From the NCBI RefSeq assembly GCF_002067135.1, contig NZ_CP020105.1, positions 3,100,001 through 3,164,000 on the forward strand: a DNA stretch of 64,000 bases, written 5' to 3'. Positions within the stretch are counted from its first letter, which is position 1. Each line of letters begins with the position of its first letter. Of this stretch, positions 1-9,048 are shown one piece after another. Both the position numbers and the translations under genes were made by a program. This DNA comes from Spirosoma rigui. GTDB taxonomy: Bacteria; Bacteroidota; Bacteroidia; Cytophagales; Spirosomataceae. The notes beneath the pieces are model-generated. The model did not search any database. It was not told the origin of the DNA and worked only from the letters and a program-made list of their open reading frames with translations.

Positions 1-3000
1 CAGTTTTTACTGTGTTTGTTTGCTGTGCCTTTGTTTGCCCAGACCCAGGCAATCAGTGGCAAGGTCACTTCATCGGAAGATGGCTCCAGCTTACCCGGTG
101 TTACCGTCGTTGTGAAGGGGACCAACCAGGGAACCACGACCAACTCCGATGGTATGTTCCAGATCAATGCGTCGCGGGGAGCCACGCTGCAGATTAGCTT
201 CATCGGGTTTGCAACCCAGAGCGTACCCGTAGCCAGCCAATCGACGATTAACGTTGTCCTGAAGCCCGATGCCTCCCAACTCCAGGAGATCGTTGTAACA
301 GCGCAGGGCATTCGGAAAAGTCAGCGCGAAATTGGTTATGCCATTTCCAAGGTAGAAACCGAAGACGTAACGGTTGGCCGCTCGCCCCAGTTAGCCCAGG
401 CGCTGTCGGGTAAGGTTACCGGCCTGGCCGTGTATAACGTCAACAACAGTGTCGATCCAGCCGTTAAAGTCGTTCTTCGGGGATACCGCTCCCTGACGGG
501 TAATAACGAAGCACTGGTTGTTCTGGATGGTATGCAAACCACGTCGACGATTCTGGCAACCATCAACCCCAACGACATCGAGAGCGTATCGATTTTGAAA
601 GGTGGTCAGGCAGCTACTCTCTACGGATCAGCCGGTATCAACGGTGCCCTGATCATCACCACTAAAAAAGGGGTGCGGGGGAAACTGAAAGTATCGTATT
701 CCAACAGCACCAACTTTGAGCAGATCAGCTTCCTGCCCCAGACACAGGACAAATACGGCTCGGGTTCGCACTATTACCAGTCGTTCGGTACGGCGGGTTA
801 CAGCAGTGATTATCTGACCCGCATGAAAGCTAACTGGCGCTCGTATGAGAACCAGCAGTATGGCGATCAGTTCGATGGTTCACTGCGGATTCAGGGCCGG
901 ACCGCTGAAGATGGCAGCCAGCTCATTATCCCGTATTCGGCCATCCCGAACGCGCGCCGGAAAGCCTTCAACACGGGCGTGTCGATGAACAACCAGGTTA
1001 ACTTCCAGGGTGGCGACGAGACAAGTTCGTTCTACATGTCGTTCGAGAACCAGAAGATCGCCGGTATCGTCCCCAACGACAAAAGTGAGCGGACGGGTAC
1101 CCGCCTGTCGGCTACCAAAGAATACGGCAAACTGACGGCGAGCTTCAACGCGGCTTATACGCAGGCCGCCTATGACCGTACCTCGTCCGATTTTTACAAC
1201 AACGTCCTCAACCAGCCTGCTAACTTACCGTTGAGCGACCTGCGCGACTGGCGGAACAACCCGCTGGCTAACCCCAACGGTTTCTACAACGATTACTACA
1301 ACAACCCGTACTTCGAAGCAGATAACAACCGTCTGAAGTACAAGGATGCCAACCTGAACGGTAACCTGAACCTGAATTTCAAGCCTACGCCCTGGCTGAT
1401 GGTTACGGAGCGGATCGGGGTGATGAACAACTCGCGGACGGGTAAGAACACCACGGGCAAGTTCCTGTACTCGGACTGGGCCAAATCCAAGTCATTCATT
1501 CCGGCGCCTTTCTACAATGATGGCGATGGTACGGGTATTTACCGCGCCATCACCGACATTCTGGGTGGCGTACTCGATTACTCCGGCACGGAAAACGTAG
1601 TCAACAATGAATTTCAGGTGCACTTGAGCAAAGACTTCGGTCCGTTTGCCAACAAGCTGATCCTGGGTAACAGCGTATACCAACGCACGACGAAGAACAT
1701 CGCCGTTGGCTCGAGCTCCATTGTGGTGCCGGACGTATACAACGTATCGAACCGCCAGGGTGAGTTAACCGGCGGTGAAGCAACCACGCAGGAGCGCCGG
1801 TATGGCTACTACGCCGACTTCACGTCGAACTACAAAAACTGGCTGATCCTGAACGGTACATTCCGTTTCGACGCAACGTCCCGTTTCTACAAGTCATACC
1901 GTCCGGCTAATACGTGGTCGTATCCGTACTACGGGGCTGCTCTGTCGTTTGTGGCTACCGACGCGTTCCCGGCTATCCGGAGTTCGTTCCTGAACTACGC
2001 TAAACTACGGGTGAACGCCAACAAAAACGCGAACGACAATATCCCACTCTACGGACTGGACCTGGCCTATAACAACGGGGCGGGCTTTCCCTACGGAAAT
2101 ACGGTTGGTCTGACAGTAGGAAACACCTTGCCCGACGCGAACCTGCGGCCCGAAACGGTTTATTCGGCAGAAGTGGGTGGTGAATTCCAGCTGCTCAACA
2201 ACCGCATCAACATAGACGTATCGGCCTATACCCAGAACTCGAAAGGGCAGGTGATTACGGTTAAGGTACCGAACTCAACGGGTTTCAGCAACCTGCTGAT
2301 CAACGTGGGCGAAACCAAGAACTGGGGCTACGAAGCGGAGTTTAAGTACCTGATTGCCCGGGGCGGTAAGTTCTCCTGGGATGCCAGCCTGCGGTACTCC
2401 TACAACGACAACAAAGTGCTTGACCTGTACCCCGGCATCAACGAATTCCAGTACGGTGGCTTTGCCTATGCCAACACCAACGTCATCAAGGACTCCCGGT
2501 TCCCGATCCTGAAAACGGATGGTTACCAGTATGCACCCGACGGTTCCGGCCGTGTGCTGGTCAACGCGACGACCGGCTACCCCCTGCGCCAGACGACCCT
2601 GTCGCCCCGCGGTGGTGTTCTGCCCCGGCACATTGCCGGTCTGGGCTCGAAAGTAGAGTACGGCAACTTTGGCTTCACCTTCAACTTCGAATACCGCGGT
2701 GGCAACGTTATGTTCAGCGACCTGGGTCGTCAGATGACGTTCACCGGAACGGGTAAATGGACGGAAAACCGTGCTCCGCAGATCTACCCGAACTCGGCTT
2801 ACCTGGGTCCGGATGGAACGACGGTTATTCCAAACACCACGGTGAACGTGCGGGAAGCGGAATACGGTCTATGGGTGGACAACTACCGGCTTATCTCGGA
2901 GAACTTCGTCACGCCCGCCTGGTTCATCAAACTGCGGGATATCAACCTGGCGTACCGCCTTCCCCAGAGCCTGCTGACCAAAACGAAAATCTTCTCGGCG

Positions 3001-3216
3001 GCCAGCATCTCGTTCTACGGCCGTAACCTGATCACGATTGTCGACAAACTGAATTACTACACAGACCCTGAGTTCAGCTACCAGGGCAACCCGGCACCGG
3101 GTAGCCAGGCTACATCGACGCCAACAACGAACACGGCCATCGGTATCGGTATCAACACAACGGGTCAGACCCCTCCGGTGCGTCAGTACGGGGTGAACAT
3201 CAACCTTACATTCTAG
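1..3216 (+). CDS. SusC/RagA-family TonB-linked outer membrane receptor (5' partial)
   Basis: Outer membrane barrel that imports oligomers, probably glycans or peptides, with energy from TonB. The frame is open from base 1, so the true start lies left of the window; the first codons (QFLLCLFAVPLFAQ) look like the end of a signal peptide. A carboxypeptidase-regulatory-like beta domain follows (ISGKV, LPGVTVVVKGT, GTTTNSDG), then a plug domain (EIVVTAQGIRKSQREIGYAIS) and a long barrel. The last residues (NINLTF) end in Phe, as outer membrane barrels do. No STN domain is visible before the regulatory domain. The paired SusD gene starts 22 bases downstream. Substrate cannot be read from the sequence. 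Confidence 0.93.
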   Translation, partial: QFLLCLFAVPLFAQTQAISGKVTSSEDGSSLPGVTVVVKGTNQGTTTNSDGMFQINASRGATLQISFIGFATQSVPVASQSTINVVLKPDASQLQEIVVTAQGIRKSQREIGYAISKVETEDVTVGRSPQLAQALSGKVTGLAVYNVNNSVDPAVKVVLRGYRSLTGNNEALVVLDGMQTTSTILATINPNDIESVSILKGGQAATLYGSAGINGALIITTKKGVRGKLKVSYSNSTNFEQISFLPQTQDKYGSGSHYYQSFGTAGYSSDYLTRMKANWRSYENQQYGDQFDGSLRIQGRTAEDGSQLIIPYSAIPNARRKAFNTGVSMNNQVNFQGGDETSSFYMSFENQKIAGIVPNDKSERTGTRLSATKEYGKLTASFNAAYTQAAYDRTSSDFYNNVLNQPANLPLSDLRDWRNNPLANPNGFYNDYYNNPYFEADNNRLKYKDANLNGNLNLNFKPTPWLMVTERIGVMNNSRTGKNTTGKFLYSDWAKSKSFIPAPFYNDGDGTGIYRAITDILGGVLDYSGTENVVNNEFQVHLSKDFGPFANKLILGNSVYQRTTKNIAVGSSSIVVPDVYNVSNRQGELTGGEATTQERRYGYYADFTSNYKNWLILNGTFRFDATSRFYKSYRPANTWSYPYYGAALSFVATDAFPAIRSSFLNYAKLRVNANKNANDNIPLYGLDLAYNNGAGFPYGNTVGLTVGNTLPDANLRPETVYSAEVGGEFQLLNNRINIDVSAYTQNSKGQVITVKVPNSTGFSNLLINVGETKNWGYEAEFKYLIARGGKFSWDASLRYSYNDNKVLDLYPGINEFQYGGFAYANTNVIKDSRFPILKTDGYQYAPDGSGRVLVNATTGYPLRQTTLSPRGGVLPRHIAGLGSKVEYGNFGFTFNFEYRGGNVMFSDLGRQMTFTGTGKWTENRAPQIYPNSAYLGPDGTTVIPNTTVNVREAEYGLWVDNYRLISENFVTPAWFIKLRDINLAYRLPQSLLTKTKIFSAASISFYGRNLITIVDKLNYYTDPEFSYQGNPAPGSQATSTPTTNTAIGIGINTTGQTPPVRQYGVNINLTF

Positions 3217-3238
3217 TCATCACTGACATTGATTTGAC

Positions 3239-4783
3239 ATGAAACTAAAATCATTATTCATACTTGCTCTCTTTACGCTGGTTGGTACGTCCTGTAACAA
3301 GGAGTTCCTGGATATTAATACCAACCCGAACACCCTGCCAACCGCGTCGCCGAGTTTCCTGTTCACCAACGCGCTGAACACGACAGCCCGGAACATCGGC
3401 GGCAACAACGACGGACAGGGTGTAAACGAAGTAGGCTCTTACTGGTCAGGCCAGTGGTCGCAGGGAAATGGCTACATCATTAACACGACCATTTTTGCGT
3501 ACAACTTCACCAATGGTGATTTTAACTACTGGGATTCGTATTACGACAATCTGCAGGATTACCAGTTCGTAATCAATAATGCCGATGCCAACAGCCAGAA
3601 GTACCTGAAAGGGCCCGCCAAGGTGATGAAAGCGATGTTGTTTCAGCAACTGGTGGATATGTATGGCAACGTACCGTATTCGGATGCGCTGAAAGGCGGA
3701 GCTACCCTGGCGCCCAAGTTCGATGACCAGAAAGCCGTTTATGAATCGCTCATCACGCTGCTGGACGAGGCTATTGTCGATCTGAAAGCCAATCCGTTTG
3801 CCAGCGCTTTCACCGGGTCCGACATCGTTTTCCGGGGTAACACAACCAAGTGGACCCAGTTTGCCAACTCACTCAAGATGCGGATCCTGATTCGTCAGTC
3901 GAAGATTACCGGTCGCGATGCCTACATCAAAACCGAAATCAACAAGATCGTTACGGAAGGCTCGGGCTTTATTGCGGGCGAAGAGGTTGGCGTGGGTGGC
4001 CCTAACTTCTTCCTGGCTACGGCCGGTAAGCTCAACCCGGTCTATGACCGCTGGGGTTATGATGCCAACGGAGCCAAGCGGGCGTTGAACAACTTTCCCC
4101 GTCTGACCAAGTTCCTGATCGATGGGCTGAAAGCCGCCGGAGATACCCTGCGGATGAAACGGATTGCCTACGCCAACGGGGGCGAAAACGGTAGCACACC
4201 GGGAGTAAGCACCCAGAAAGAAGTGGCGGCCAACTACTCGGGTACGCCCTTCGGGGCCAGCTCGGGCTACCTGCCCGCCAACACAACCTCGCTGGGACCC
4301 AGCCTGCTGGTAAAAGGGGAATACAACCGCCCGTACATCCTCATGACGGCCTCGGAAGTTCAGTTCCTGCTGGCCGAAGCGAAGCAGCGTTATACGGATG
4401 TATCCCTGCCGGGTACGGCACAATCGTATTTTGAAACGGGTATTACTCAGTCATTCCGGGTGTTGGGGGCTAACGTAGCGGGTGCTACAGCGTTCAAGGG
4501 AAGTAAGGTCAACAACTACGACTGGGATGCGTCGACGGACAAATTAGCGGCCATTGCTATTCAGAAATGGATTGCCCTGACCAACTTCAACGGTCTGGAA
4601 GCCTGGGCCGAATACCGTCGGACAAACCTGCCGGCTATTCCGCAGAGCGTGCAGGTACCCGAAACGAAGCGTCCAGTACGTTTCTTCTATCCGAATACAG
4701 AAGCCGGGTCAAACGCGGCTAACGTAAGCGCTCAGGGTAATATCGACGCGTTTAGCACCCGGTTGTTCTGGGATGTCGACTAA
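3239..4783 (+). CDS. SusD/RagB-like outer membrane lipoprotein (SusD-like_2 type)
   Basis: Surface lipoprotein of 514 aa that should cap the SusC barrel encoded just upstream and bind its substrate. The N-terminus is a lipoprotein signal with the acylated cysteine at residue 19 (LVGTSC), followed by NKEFLDINTNPN, typical of the SusD-like_2 branch rather than classical SusD. SusD-type helical features include the KGPAKVMKAMLFQQLVDMYG segment and the late segment containing YILMTASEVQFLLAEA. It is the second gene of a susC-susD pair and is closed by a strong terminator. No enzymes follow, so the substrate is unknown. Confidence 0.92.
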   Translation: MKLKSLFILALFTLVGTSCNKEFLDINTNPNTLPTASPSFLFTNALNTTARNIGGNNDGQGVNEVGSYWSGQWSQGNGYIINTTIFAYNFTNGDFNYWDSYYDNLQDYQFVINNADANSQKYLKGPAKVMKAMLFQQLVDMYGNVPYSDALKGGATLAPKFDDQKAVYESLITLLDEAIVDLKANPFASAFTGSDIVFRGNTTKWTQFANSLKMRILIRQSKITGRDAYIKTEINKIVTEGSGFIAGEEVGVGGPNFFLATAGKLNPVYDRWGYDANGAKRALNNFPRLTKFLIDGLKAAGDTLRMKRIAYANGGENGSTPGVSTQKEVAANYSGTPFGASSGYLPANTTSLGPSLLVKGEYNRPYILMTASEVQFLLAEAKQRYTDVSLPGTAQSYFETGITQSFRVLGANVAGATAFKGSKVNNYDWDASTDKLAAIAIQKWIALTNFNGLEAWAEYRRTNLPAIPQSVQVPETKRPVRFFYPNTEAGSNAANVSAQGNIDAFSTRLFWDVD

Positions 4784-4822
4784 TTACAGCCTACTGTTCT
4801 TTATTGAGTTATAAGTGCTGAA

Positions 4823-4854
4823 AGGAGGTCATCGTATGGATGGCCTCCTTTTTT
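4823..4854 (+). terminator. Rho-independent terminator after the susC-susD pair
   Basis: An 11-bp stem (AGGAGGTCATC pairing with GATGGCCTCCT, one G-U pair) with a short loop is followed directly by a run of six T residues on the plus strand, 40 bases after the susD stop codon. Confidence 0.85.
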
Positions 4855-4935
4855 GTTGTTGAATGATACCCTTCCGGAATGGCCAGTGTTTGGCGCAGAA
4901 GCGGGGAGGAGTGATCAGTGACGTTTGGCAACGAT

Positions 4936-4968
4936 AAAAAAAGCGGGCCGACAGTGTCAGCCCGCTTT
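4936..4968 (-). terminator. Rho-independent terminator facing left, with no gene feeding it
   Basis: The arms AAAGCGGGC and GCCCGCTTT form a 9-bp stem. Read on the minus strand the stem runs into seven T residues, while on the plus strand only three T follow. It therefore best serves a minus-strand transcript coming from the right, where no minus-strand gene exists before 7930. The plus-strand operon already has its own terminator at 4823. Confidence 0.6.
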
Positions 4969-5137
4969 CGGCATTACGCTTTATCCAACTATTAAAGATC
5001 TATAGGAGTTTAGCGCTCAGGTTCAATAATGAGGCTAAATCGATGTAGTAACATGAGTAAAGATGGCCGCGCCAGTTACCGGCTGGAGCCGGATTGGGTC
5101 ATAAAGACCGCCTGAACGGAAGTCGTAAGGAACATGA
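4936..5137 (-). ncRNA. Candidate minus-strand small RNA of about 200 nt
   Basis: Proposed only from its ends. A GTACTTTG element on the minus strand (5144-5151), a variant of the Bacteroidota -7 box TAnnTTTG, would start transcription near 5137, and the left-facing terminator at 4936-4968 would end it. No open frame or known RNA fold was recognised, and no -33 TTTG box is evident. Confidence 0.2.
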
Positions 5138-5200
5138 CCGTGACAAAGTACAGCGAAAACAGGCTTCCGTTTAGCGTGGGGCGGTTATAAGTATATTATT

Positions 5201-5228
5201 CGGTAGGTAAATCGATTTTTCGGTAGGT
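5201..5228. repeat. Direct repeat CGGTAGGT, two copies 20 bases apart
   Basis: CGGTAGGT occurs at 5201-5208 and again at 5221-5228. A 20-base centre-to-centre spacing is close to two helical turns, which would suit a dimeric regulator upstream of the acidic-protein genes. This is suggestive only. Confidence 0.35.
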
Positions 5229-5368
5229 TCTGTTTAAACGCCAGTTGGCTTATGGGGAAGAAACCTAACCAGTGGTACCCTTAGCCGACCGGCAGCCCGC
5301 CAGCGGCAGACGACACAAACCTTTTAACCGAAATGAAGTTAATTCAGGTAGTGTAAAGACTCACGGAT

Positions 5369-5890
5369 ATGAAAGACGAAAAAGACGTTGAGCGCGACGA
5401 CGCGCAGATAATTGGTCGTACCGATGGCCCCTTCGGCTCTGATGATGCCGATGCCGACCTGGTGGTGCAGGACAACAAAAACCGGCCTGAAGTCGACGGG
5501 TCGGCCAACGGTCTCGACAGCGTTCAGGTACGCGGTGGACAGGATGGCCGCAACAACCGGGGTATTGGCAGCACCGATATGGACAGCCAGAACGGTCTGC
5601 TCCGGATGGGTGACACCGACGAAAGTACGATGGACGTAACTGAAGCCGGAGCCAGCACGGCAGCCGCCGGTGGCGATAAAACAAACACCGCTATGGTCGA
5701 CGTAACAACGAGTGGCCCCGATGATTATGCATCGGCCGAAAAGGTTGGCGTACCCAACGCGCAGAAGGCTGCCAAAGAGCAGGATAATGCCGACGAGGAG
5801 GAAACCAGCACTGACGATGACGAACAGGCTGAGCGGGAAGAAGACATCGCCGAAACCGGAACGGACCTGAACAACCAGCCTTCGTACTAA
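5369..5890 (+). CDS. Highly acidic, probably disordered protein
   Basis: No family recognised. The 173-aa product is dominated by Asp, Glu, Gly, Ser, Thr and Ala, has no cysteine, no signal peptide and no membrane segment, and its C-terminal third is almost a run of acidic residues (EEETSTDDDEQAEREEDIAE). It is expected to be soluble, cytoplasmic and intrinsically disordered. A second protein of the same character starts 33 bases after its stop, so the two probably form an operon. It could be a hydration or stress protein, or a cation or nucleic-acid-mimic protein. These are guesses; the frame itself looks real because it is long and its neighbour has the same style. Confidence 0.65.
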   Translation: MKDEKDVERDDAQIIGRTDGPFGSDDADADLVVQDNKNRPEVDGSANGLDSVQVRGGQDGRNNRGIGSTDMDSQNGLLRMGDTDESTMDVTEAGASTAAAGGDKTNTAMVDVTTSGPDDYASAEKVGVPNAQKAAKEQDNADEEETSTDDDEQAEREEDIAETGTDLNNQPSY

Positions 5891-5923
5891 GGACAATCTT
5901 TATATTCTTAAACAACCAACGTT

Positions 5924-6334
5924 ATGAGCGTAAGCAGCAATTCCCGTAAAGAAAGCACTGAGTCGAATGCAGCTCAGCAAATGCACAGCACCATGGGTAT
6001 TCACCCTGATCTGGCGCAATTGAATGACAAAAATCTGGACAACGAACTGCCATCGCGGGTTGCGGGCAGCAGTGATGTCGACGTACCGGGCGATATTGCG
6101 GACGCCGAACGGCTGGCCGCTGATTCGGATAGCGACGTAGCCAACCGCACGACGCTGCCCATCGACGCCGAGGATGCCTCGACCGATGAGGATAACCCGA
6201 TGACGGCCTACCAGCAGCCCGGTGACGAGACGACTGGGAAAGTGGCCGATGCCGACTGGAATCGCAGTACCGAAGAGGGGGCTATCCCCGCAACCCGGGC
6301 TAACGAACCCGATCGTACGCTGGGCAACTCCTAA
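5924..6334 (+). CDS. Second acidic, Ser/Asp-rich hypothetical protein
   Basis: A 136-aa product rich in Asp, Ala, Ser, Thr and Glu, without cysteine, signal peptide or membrane segment. It contains short near-repeats of acidic character (SSDVDVPGDIADAE, SDSDVANRT, DAEDASTDEDNP) and many Pro and Gly residues, so it is probably disordered. It lies 33 bases after the similar acidic protein at 5369 and is likely co-transcribed. The two are not obvious sequence duplicates but share composition. Function unknown; a stress-linked hydrophilin-like role is a guess from composition. Confidence 0.6.
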   Translation: MSVSSNSRKESTESNAAQQMHSTMGIHPDLAQLNDKNLDNELPSRVAGSSDVDVPGDIADAERLAADSDSDVANRTTLPIDAEDASTDEDNPMTAYQQPGDETTGKVADADWNRSTEEGAIPATRANEPDRTLGNS

Positions 6335-6428
6335 ATTGATAGGAACGATTCAGGACGCGTTCTTCTAGTAGGAAACAAATGTCTCTGCATCGTATCCCTG
6401 CGTGTGCTGTAGCGCCCAAAGGGCATTT

Positions 6429-6475
6429 AAACCGGCTGGTAACTCACCCTTTTAAGGTTGGGCGACCAGCCGGTT
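6429..6475 (-). terminator. Hairpin overlapping the end of the propeller gene
   Basis: Arms AAACCGGCTGG and CCAGCCGGTTT form an 11-bp perfect stem with a 25-base loop. The stop codon of the minus-strand propeller gene lies in the loop. The T-run after the stem is weak on either strand, so termination strength is uncertain. The acidic-protein operon converges on it from the left. Confidence 0.5.
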
Positions 6476-7930
6476 TAGTGTGTAACAGATCAACCTGTTC
6501 ATGAGCTTCTTCTGGCCACCAGCCGCCCGCAGATCACCCAGGTTGACCTGATAGATTCGTCCGGGTTTCAGGTCTGCCAGGCTCAGCGAAACCGTTTTGC
6601 GGTCGGCCGACAGGACCGCGCTTTGAACCGCTACGGGTTGCACATCCAGGCGTGGCGAACCATATGCCTTGTGGTACTCGTAGTAGTACCGCTCAATGGT
6701 GTAGTTGGCCAGTGATTGGGCTGTTGCCTCGTCCAGTGGCTGCGTAAACGTGAGATCGAAACCGGAGGCCGTAAGCTTCATCGCCATAATGTCCAGTGGC
6801 ACCCCTGTTTTAGGCGTGCCTACGTAGCGAAGTCGCTGGATGCCCCGGTCGCCCAGCCAGCCATGATCCGTTTGACCCAGCCACAGGCTTCCGTCGGGCG
6901 CAAACGCCATCCGGTTGTTTCCAATGCGCAGCCCCGCTTTGTCGAAGAAGGGCAGGCAGGCCCCCTGCAACTGGCCCTGTACCACGTCGGGCAGGATGCG
7001 AATCAGTCTTGAAAAGTCCATTTCGCCCACAAAAGTCTGCCCGGCAAAGGGCCCGAACTTGCCACCGGTATTATCGAAAAGAACCTGGGTAGGGGAGTGG
7101 GCAATGAGTTCGTGGGGGAAGTTGATCGACTCAATCGTGCGCAGGCTGTCGAGCGTACTGGTGGGCAGGCTGAGCGGATCGATGTCGGTATACCCATCTT
7201 TCCAGACCAGACTGGCCGGATGACCGTAGTGCTTGCCTTCTTCCACGTGATACAGTTTGCTCGTGCCCAGCCAGTCGCCCTGGTTATCGGTTACCAGCAG
7301 CCGTCCCTGAGCGTCGAAACCGATTCCGTTTGGCGATCTAAAGCCGCTGGCGTAGGGTTTCACCGTGCCGTCAGGCCGAATCTGCAGTACCCAGCCCCGA
7401 TACGGTACGCAGGCATACATGCGTCCCTGTCGGCTCAGAGGCTGGTACGTCCCCCGCACTTCGTCGCGGATACCGGCCCCGTTCGACGCGGTGTTCAGGC
7501 TGATGTAGAGATTGCCTCTGGCATCCCGAACGGGGCCGAAGGCGAACTCATGGTAGTTGCCCGACATACCGAACTGGTCGGTGATGGTTTCATACTGGTC
7601 AGCTTTACCATCGCCGTCGGTATCGGTCAGGCGCGTCAACTCAGGCCGCTGCATGACCAATACCTCCCGGTTGCTGATGGCCAGCACGCCCAGCGGGTCG
7701 TGCAGCCCCTCGGCAAAGAGCGTCCACTGTTTCGTTTTCGGGTTGTAAAGCATCACCTCACCCCGGTGAAAACAAGCGGCCAGCCGTCCGTCAGGCATGA
7801 ACGATAAACCGCCCGCTTCAGCAACCAGTCCCGGTGGCGTGGCAATCGTTTCTAGTTCGTAATAGTCCGTAATGGTATCGGCGGGAGTAGCCGCCAGCAG
7901 AAACGTGGAAAGCAGGAGAGAAGCGAGCAT
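6452..7930 (-). CDS. Secreted beta-propeller protein of the PQQ-dependent sugar dehydrogenase-like type
   Basis: A 492-aa exported protein: signal peptide (MLASLLLSTFLLAA), then a NHL/glucose-dehydrogenase-like propeller with repeated strands of the type GLSFMPDGRLAACF, GFRSPNGIGFDAQGRLLVTDN and NRMAFAPDGSLWLGQTD. A Ca-binding-like DTDGDGKADQYE loop also occurs. The last 120 residues (from about LDIMAMKLTASGFDLTF) look like a separate beta-sandwich. Such proteins are often annotated as PQQ-dependent dehydrogenases or PVC-type membrane-bound dehydrogenases; no PQQ-binding residues are proven here. The gene follows the cupredoxin gene with a 3-base gap, so the pair is probably one operon and may be an electron donor and acceptor. 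Confidence 0.78.
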   Translation of the reverse strand: MLASLLLSTFLLAATPADTITDYYELETIATPPGLVAEAGGLSFMPDGRLAACFHRGEVMLYNPKTKQWTLFAEGLHDPLGVLAISNREVLVMQRPELTRLTDTDGDGKADQYETITDQFGMSGNYHEFAFGPVRDARGNLYISLNTASNGAGIRDEVRGTYQPLSRQGRMYACVPYRGWVLQIRPDGTVKPYASGFRSPNGIGFDAQGRLLVTDNQGDWLGTSKLYHVEEGKHYGHPASLVWKDGYTDIDPLSLPTSTLDSLRTIESINFPHELIAHSPTQVLFDNTGGKFGPFAGQTFVGEMDFSRLIRILPDVVQGQLQGACLPFFDKAGLRIGNNRMAFAPDGSLWLGQTDHGWLGDRGIQRLRYVGTPKTGVPLDIMAMKLTASGFDLTFTQPLDEATAQSLANYTIERYYYEYHKAYGSPRLDVQPVAVQSAVLSADRKTVSLSLADLKPGRIYQVNLGDLRAAGGQKKLMNRLICYTLNRLVAQP

Positions 7931-7933
7931 GGC

Positions 7934-9010
7934 TTAGATAGTCGTTACGATAATGGAAAACTGACGGGTACCCGCCGGTAAACGGATCTCGCCGTTCCGG
8001 ACCTGCCCCACGGAGGGCTTCAGGCGAATACCGGGTTGCGTGGCCGCCAGAAACGTAATGGGCTGTTTGGTGGGACTGAGGGTAAACGTTCGAACAAATC
8101 CGCGTCCGGCGGGCAGCGACCGGATCAACTCCCGTACTTCAACACCGTTGACGACGTAGCGGAATTCGGGGTATCGATTGATGAGTCGGTAGCCTTTGAA
8201 TTGCGGAGCCGATGCTGCCGGAGCCGTCCCGATCCGCCACGGAAATGTACCCGAATCGCGGTAATAAATATCCCCAACTACCTTGGTGAACAACTGTCCT
8301 TTGCCATCCCACTGTTCGCTGTTGTCGACAAAACCACCTGACCAGGCGTAGCGCAGGCGGCACTGCCCCGCATCGAAAACGTAAGACTGGCCCCCCTCTG
8401 GGCCGGGTAAGCCAACCGCAATGGCCGCCGGGCCGCAGTCGGGCATGAACGTCCGGTAAACGGCCGGCAACTGAAGCGTATAGGGGTGACCGGATGCTGC
8501 GGTATGATGCGCGTGGGCCGCTTCGGCTACGCGTTCGGTGCTGGGCAGGTTACGGTCCTGCTCCGGAGGAGGCAGTTTTTTGGGGGCGCTGGTGGCGTAG
8601 ATGACGCCGTACATAATGGACCCGTGACCGGGATAGGTACAGACGAACGGGTAAGCTCCTTCAGTAAGCAGCACCGTTAGCGAGTCGGTATTACCGGGCT
8701 CCACGCTAACGGTATGCGCCAGTACATCGTCCATGACAGGAACGTGGTCCTGGGCCGGTCCTTTGGTACCCAGCGCCAGCGCGAACTCCACCACACGCAG
8801 ACGCGAGTTGGGCCGCGTGACCACCAGGTTATGGGCCATGTCGTCTTTGTTCTGGAATCGTAGCCGCAGGCGGGTGTTGGGCCTGACAACGAGCCGTTTC
8901 TGATCGAACTGTAGACCACCCGACGAGGTGATAGTAATGAGGGTATCGCGCTGGGCCGAAGCTGTCAGCGCGCTAAGACACAGAAGACTGATCAGGAAGG
9001 GTTTGCACAT
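7934..9010 (-). CDS. Azurin/auracyanin-like blue copper protein with C-terminal extension
   Basis: A 358-aa exported protein. After a signal peptide (cleavage near ASAQ, residue 20), residues 25-140 form a cupredoxin domain. The type 1 copper ligands are visible as His60 (MAHNLVV) and Cys124, His129, Met133 in VCTYPGHGSIM. The C-x4-H-x3-M spacing matches azurin rather than plastocyanin (C-x2-H-x4-M). Residues 150-358 are a second domain of unknown fold with an aromatic-rich centre (YAWSGGFVDNSEQWDGKG). It probably carries electrons in the periplasm, perhaps for the propeller protein encoded 3 bases downstream. No cytochrome CxxCH motif was found. Confidence 0.82.
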   Translation of the reverse strand: MCKPFLISLLCLSALTASAQRDTLITITSSGGLQFDQKRLVVRPNTRLRLRFQNKDDMAHNLVVTRPNSRLRVVEFALALGTKGPAQDHVPVMDDVLAHTVSVEPGNTDSLTVLLTEGAYPFVCTYPGHGSIMYGVIYATSAPKKLPPPEQDRNLPSTERVAEAAHAHHTAASGHPYTLQLPAVYRTFMPDCGPAAIAVGLPGPEGGQSYVFDAGQCRLRYAWSGGFVDNSEQWDGKGQLFTKVVGDIYYRDSGTFPWRIGTAPAASAPQFKGYRLINRYPEFRYVVNGVEVRELIRSLPAGRGFVRTFTLSPTKQPITFLAATQPGIRLKPSVGQVRNGEIRLPAGTRQFSIIVTTI

Positions 9011-9048
9011 GGGTAATAACGTAGCGTAAAACAGGTACTCTAACGAAG

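Larger units (their letters stand above)
4784..5368. other. 585-base intergenic region
   Basis: No convincing protein gene is seen. It holds the plus-strand terminator of the SusCD pair, a minus-strand terminator (4936-4968), a possible minus-strand promoter near 5144-5151 and a direct repeat CGGTAGGT (5201 and 5221). The remainder is the leader of the acidic-protein pair that starts at 5369; no clear TAnnTTTG promoter was found for that pair. Confidence 0.6.
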
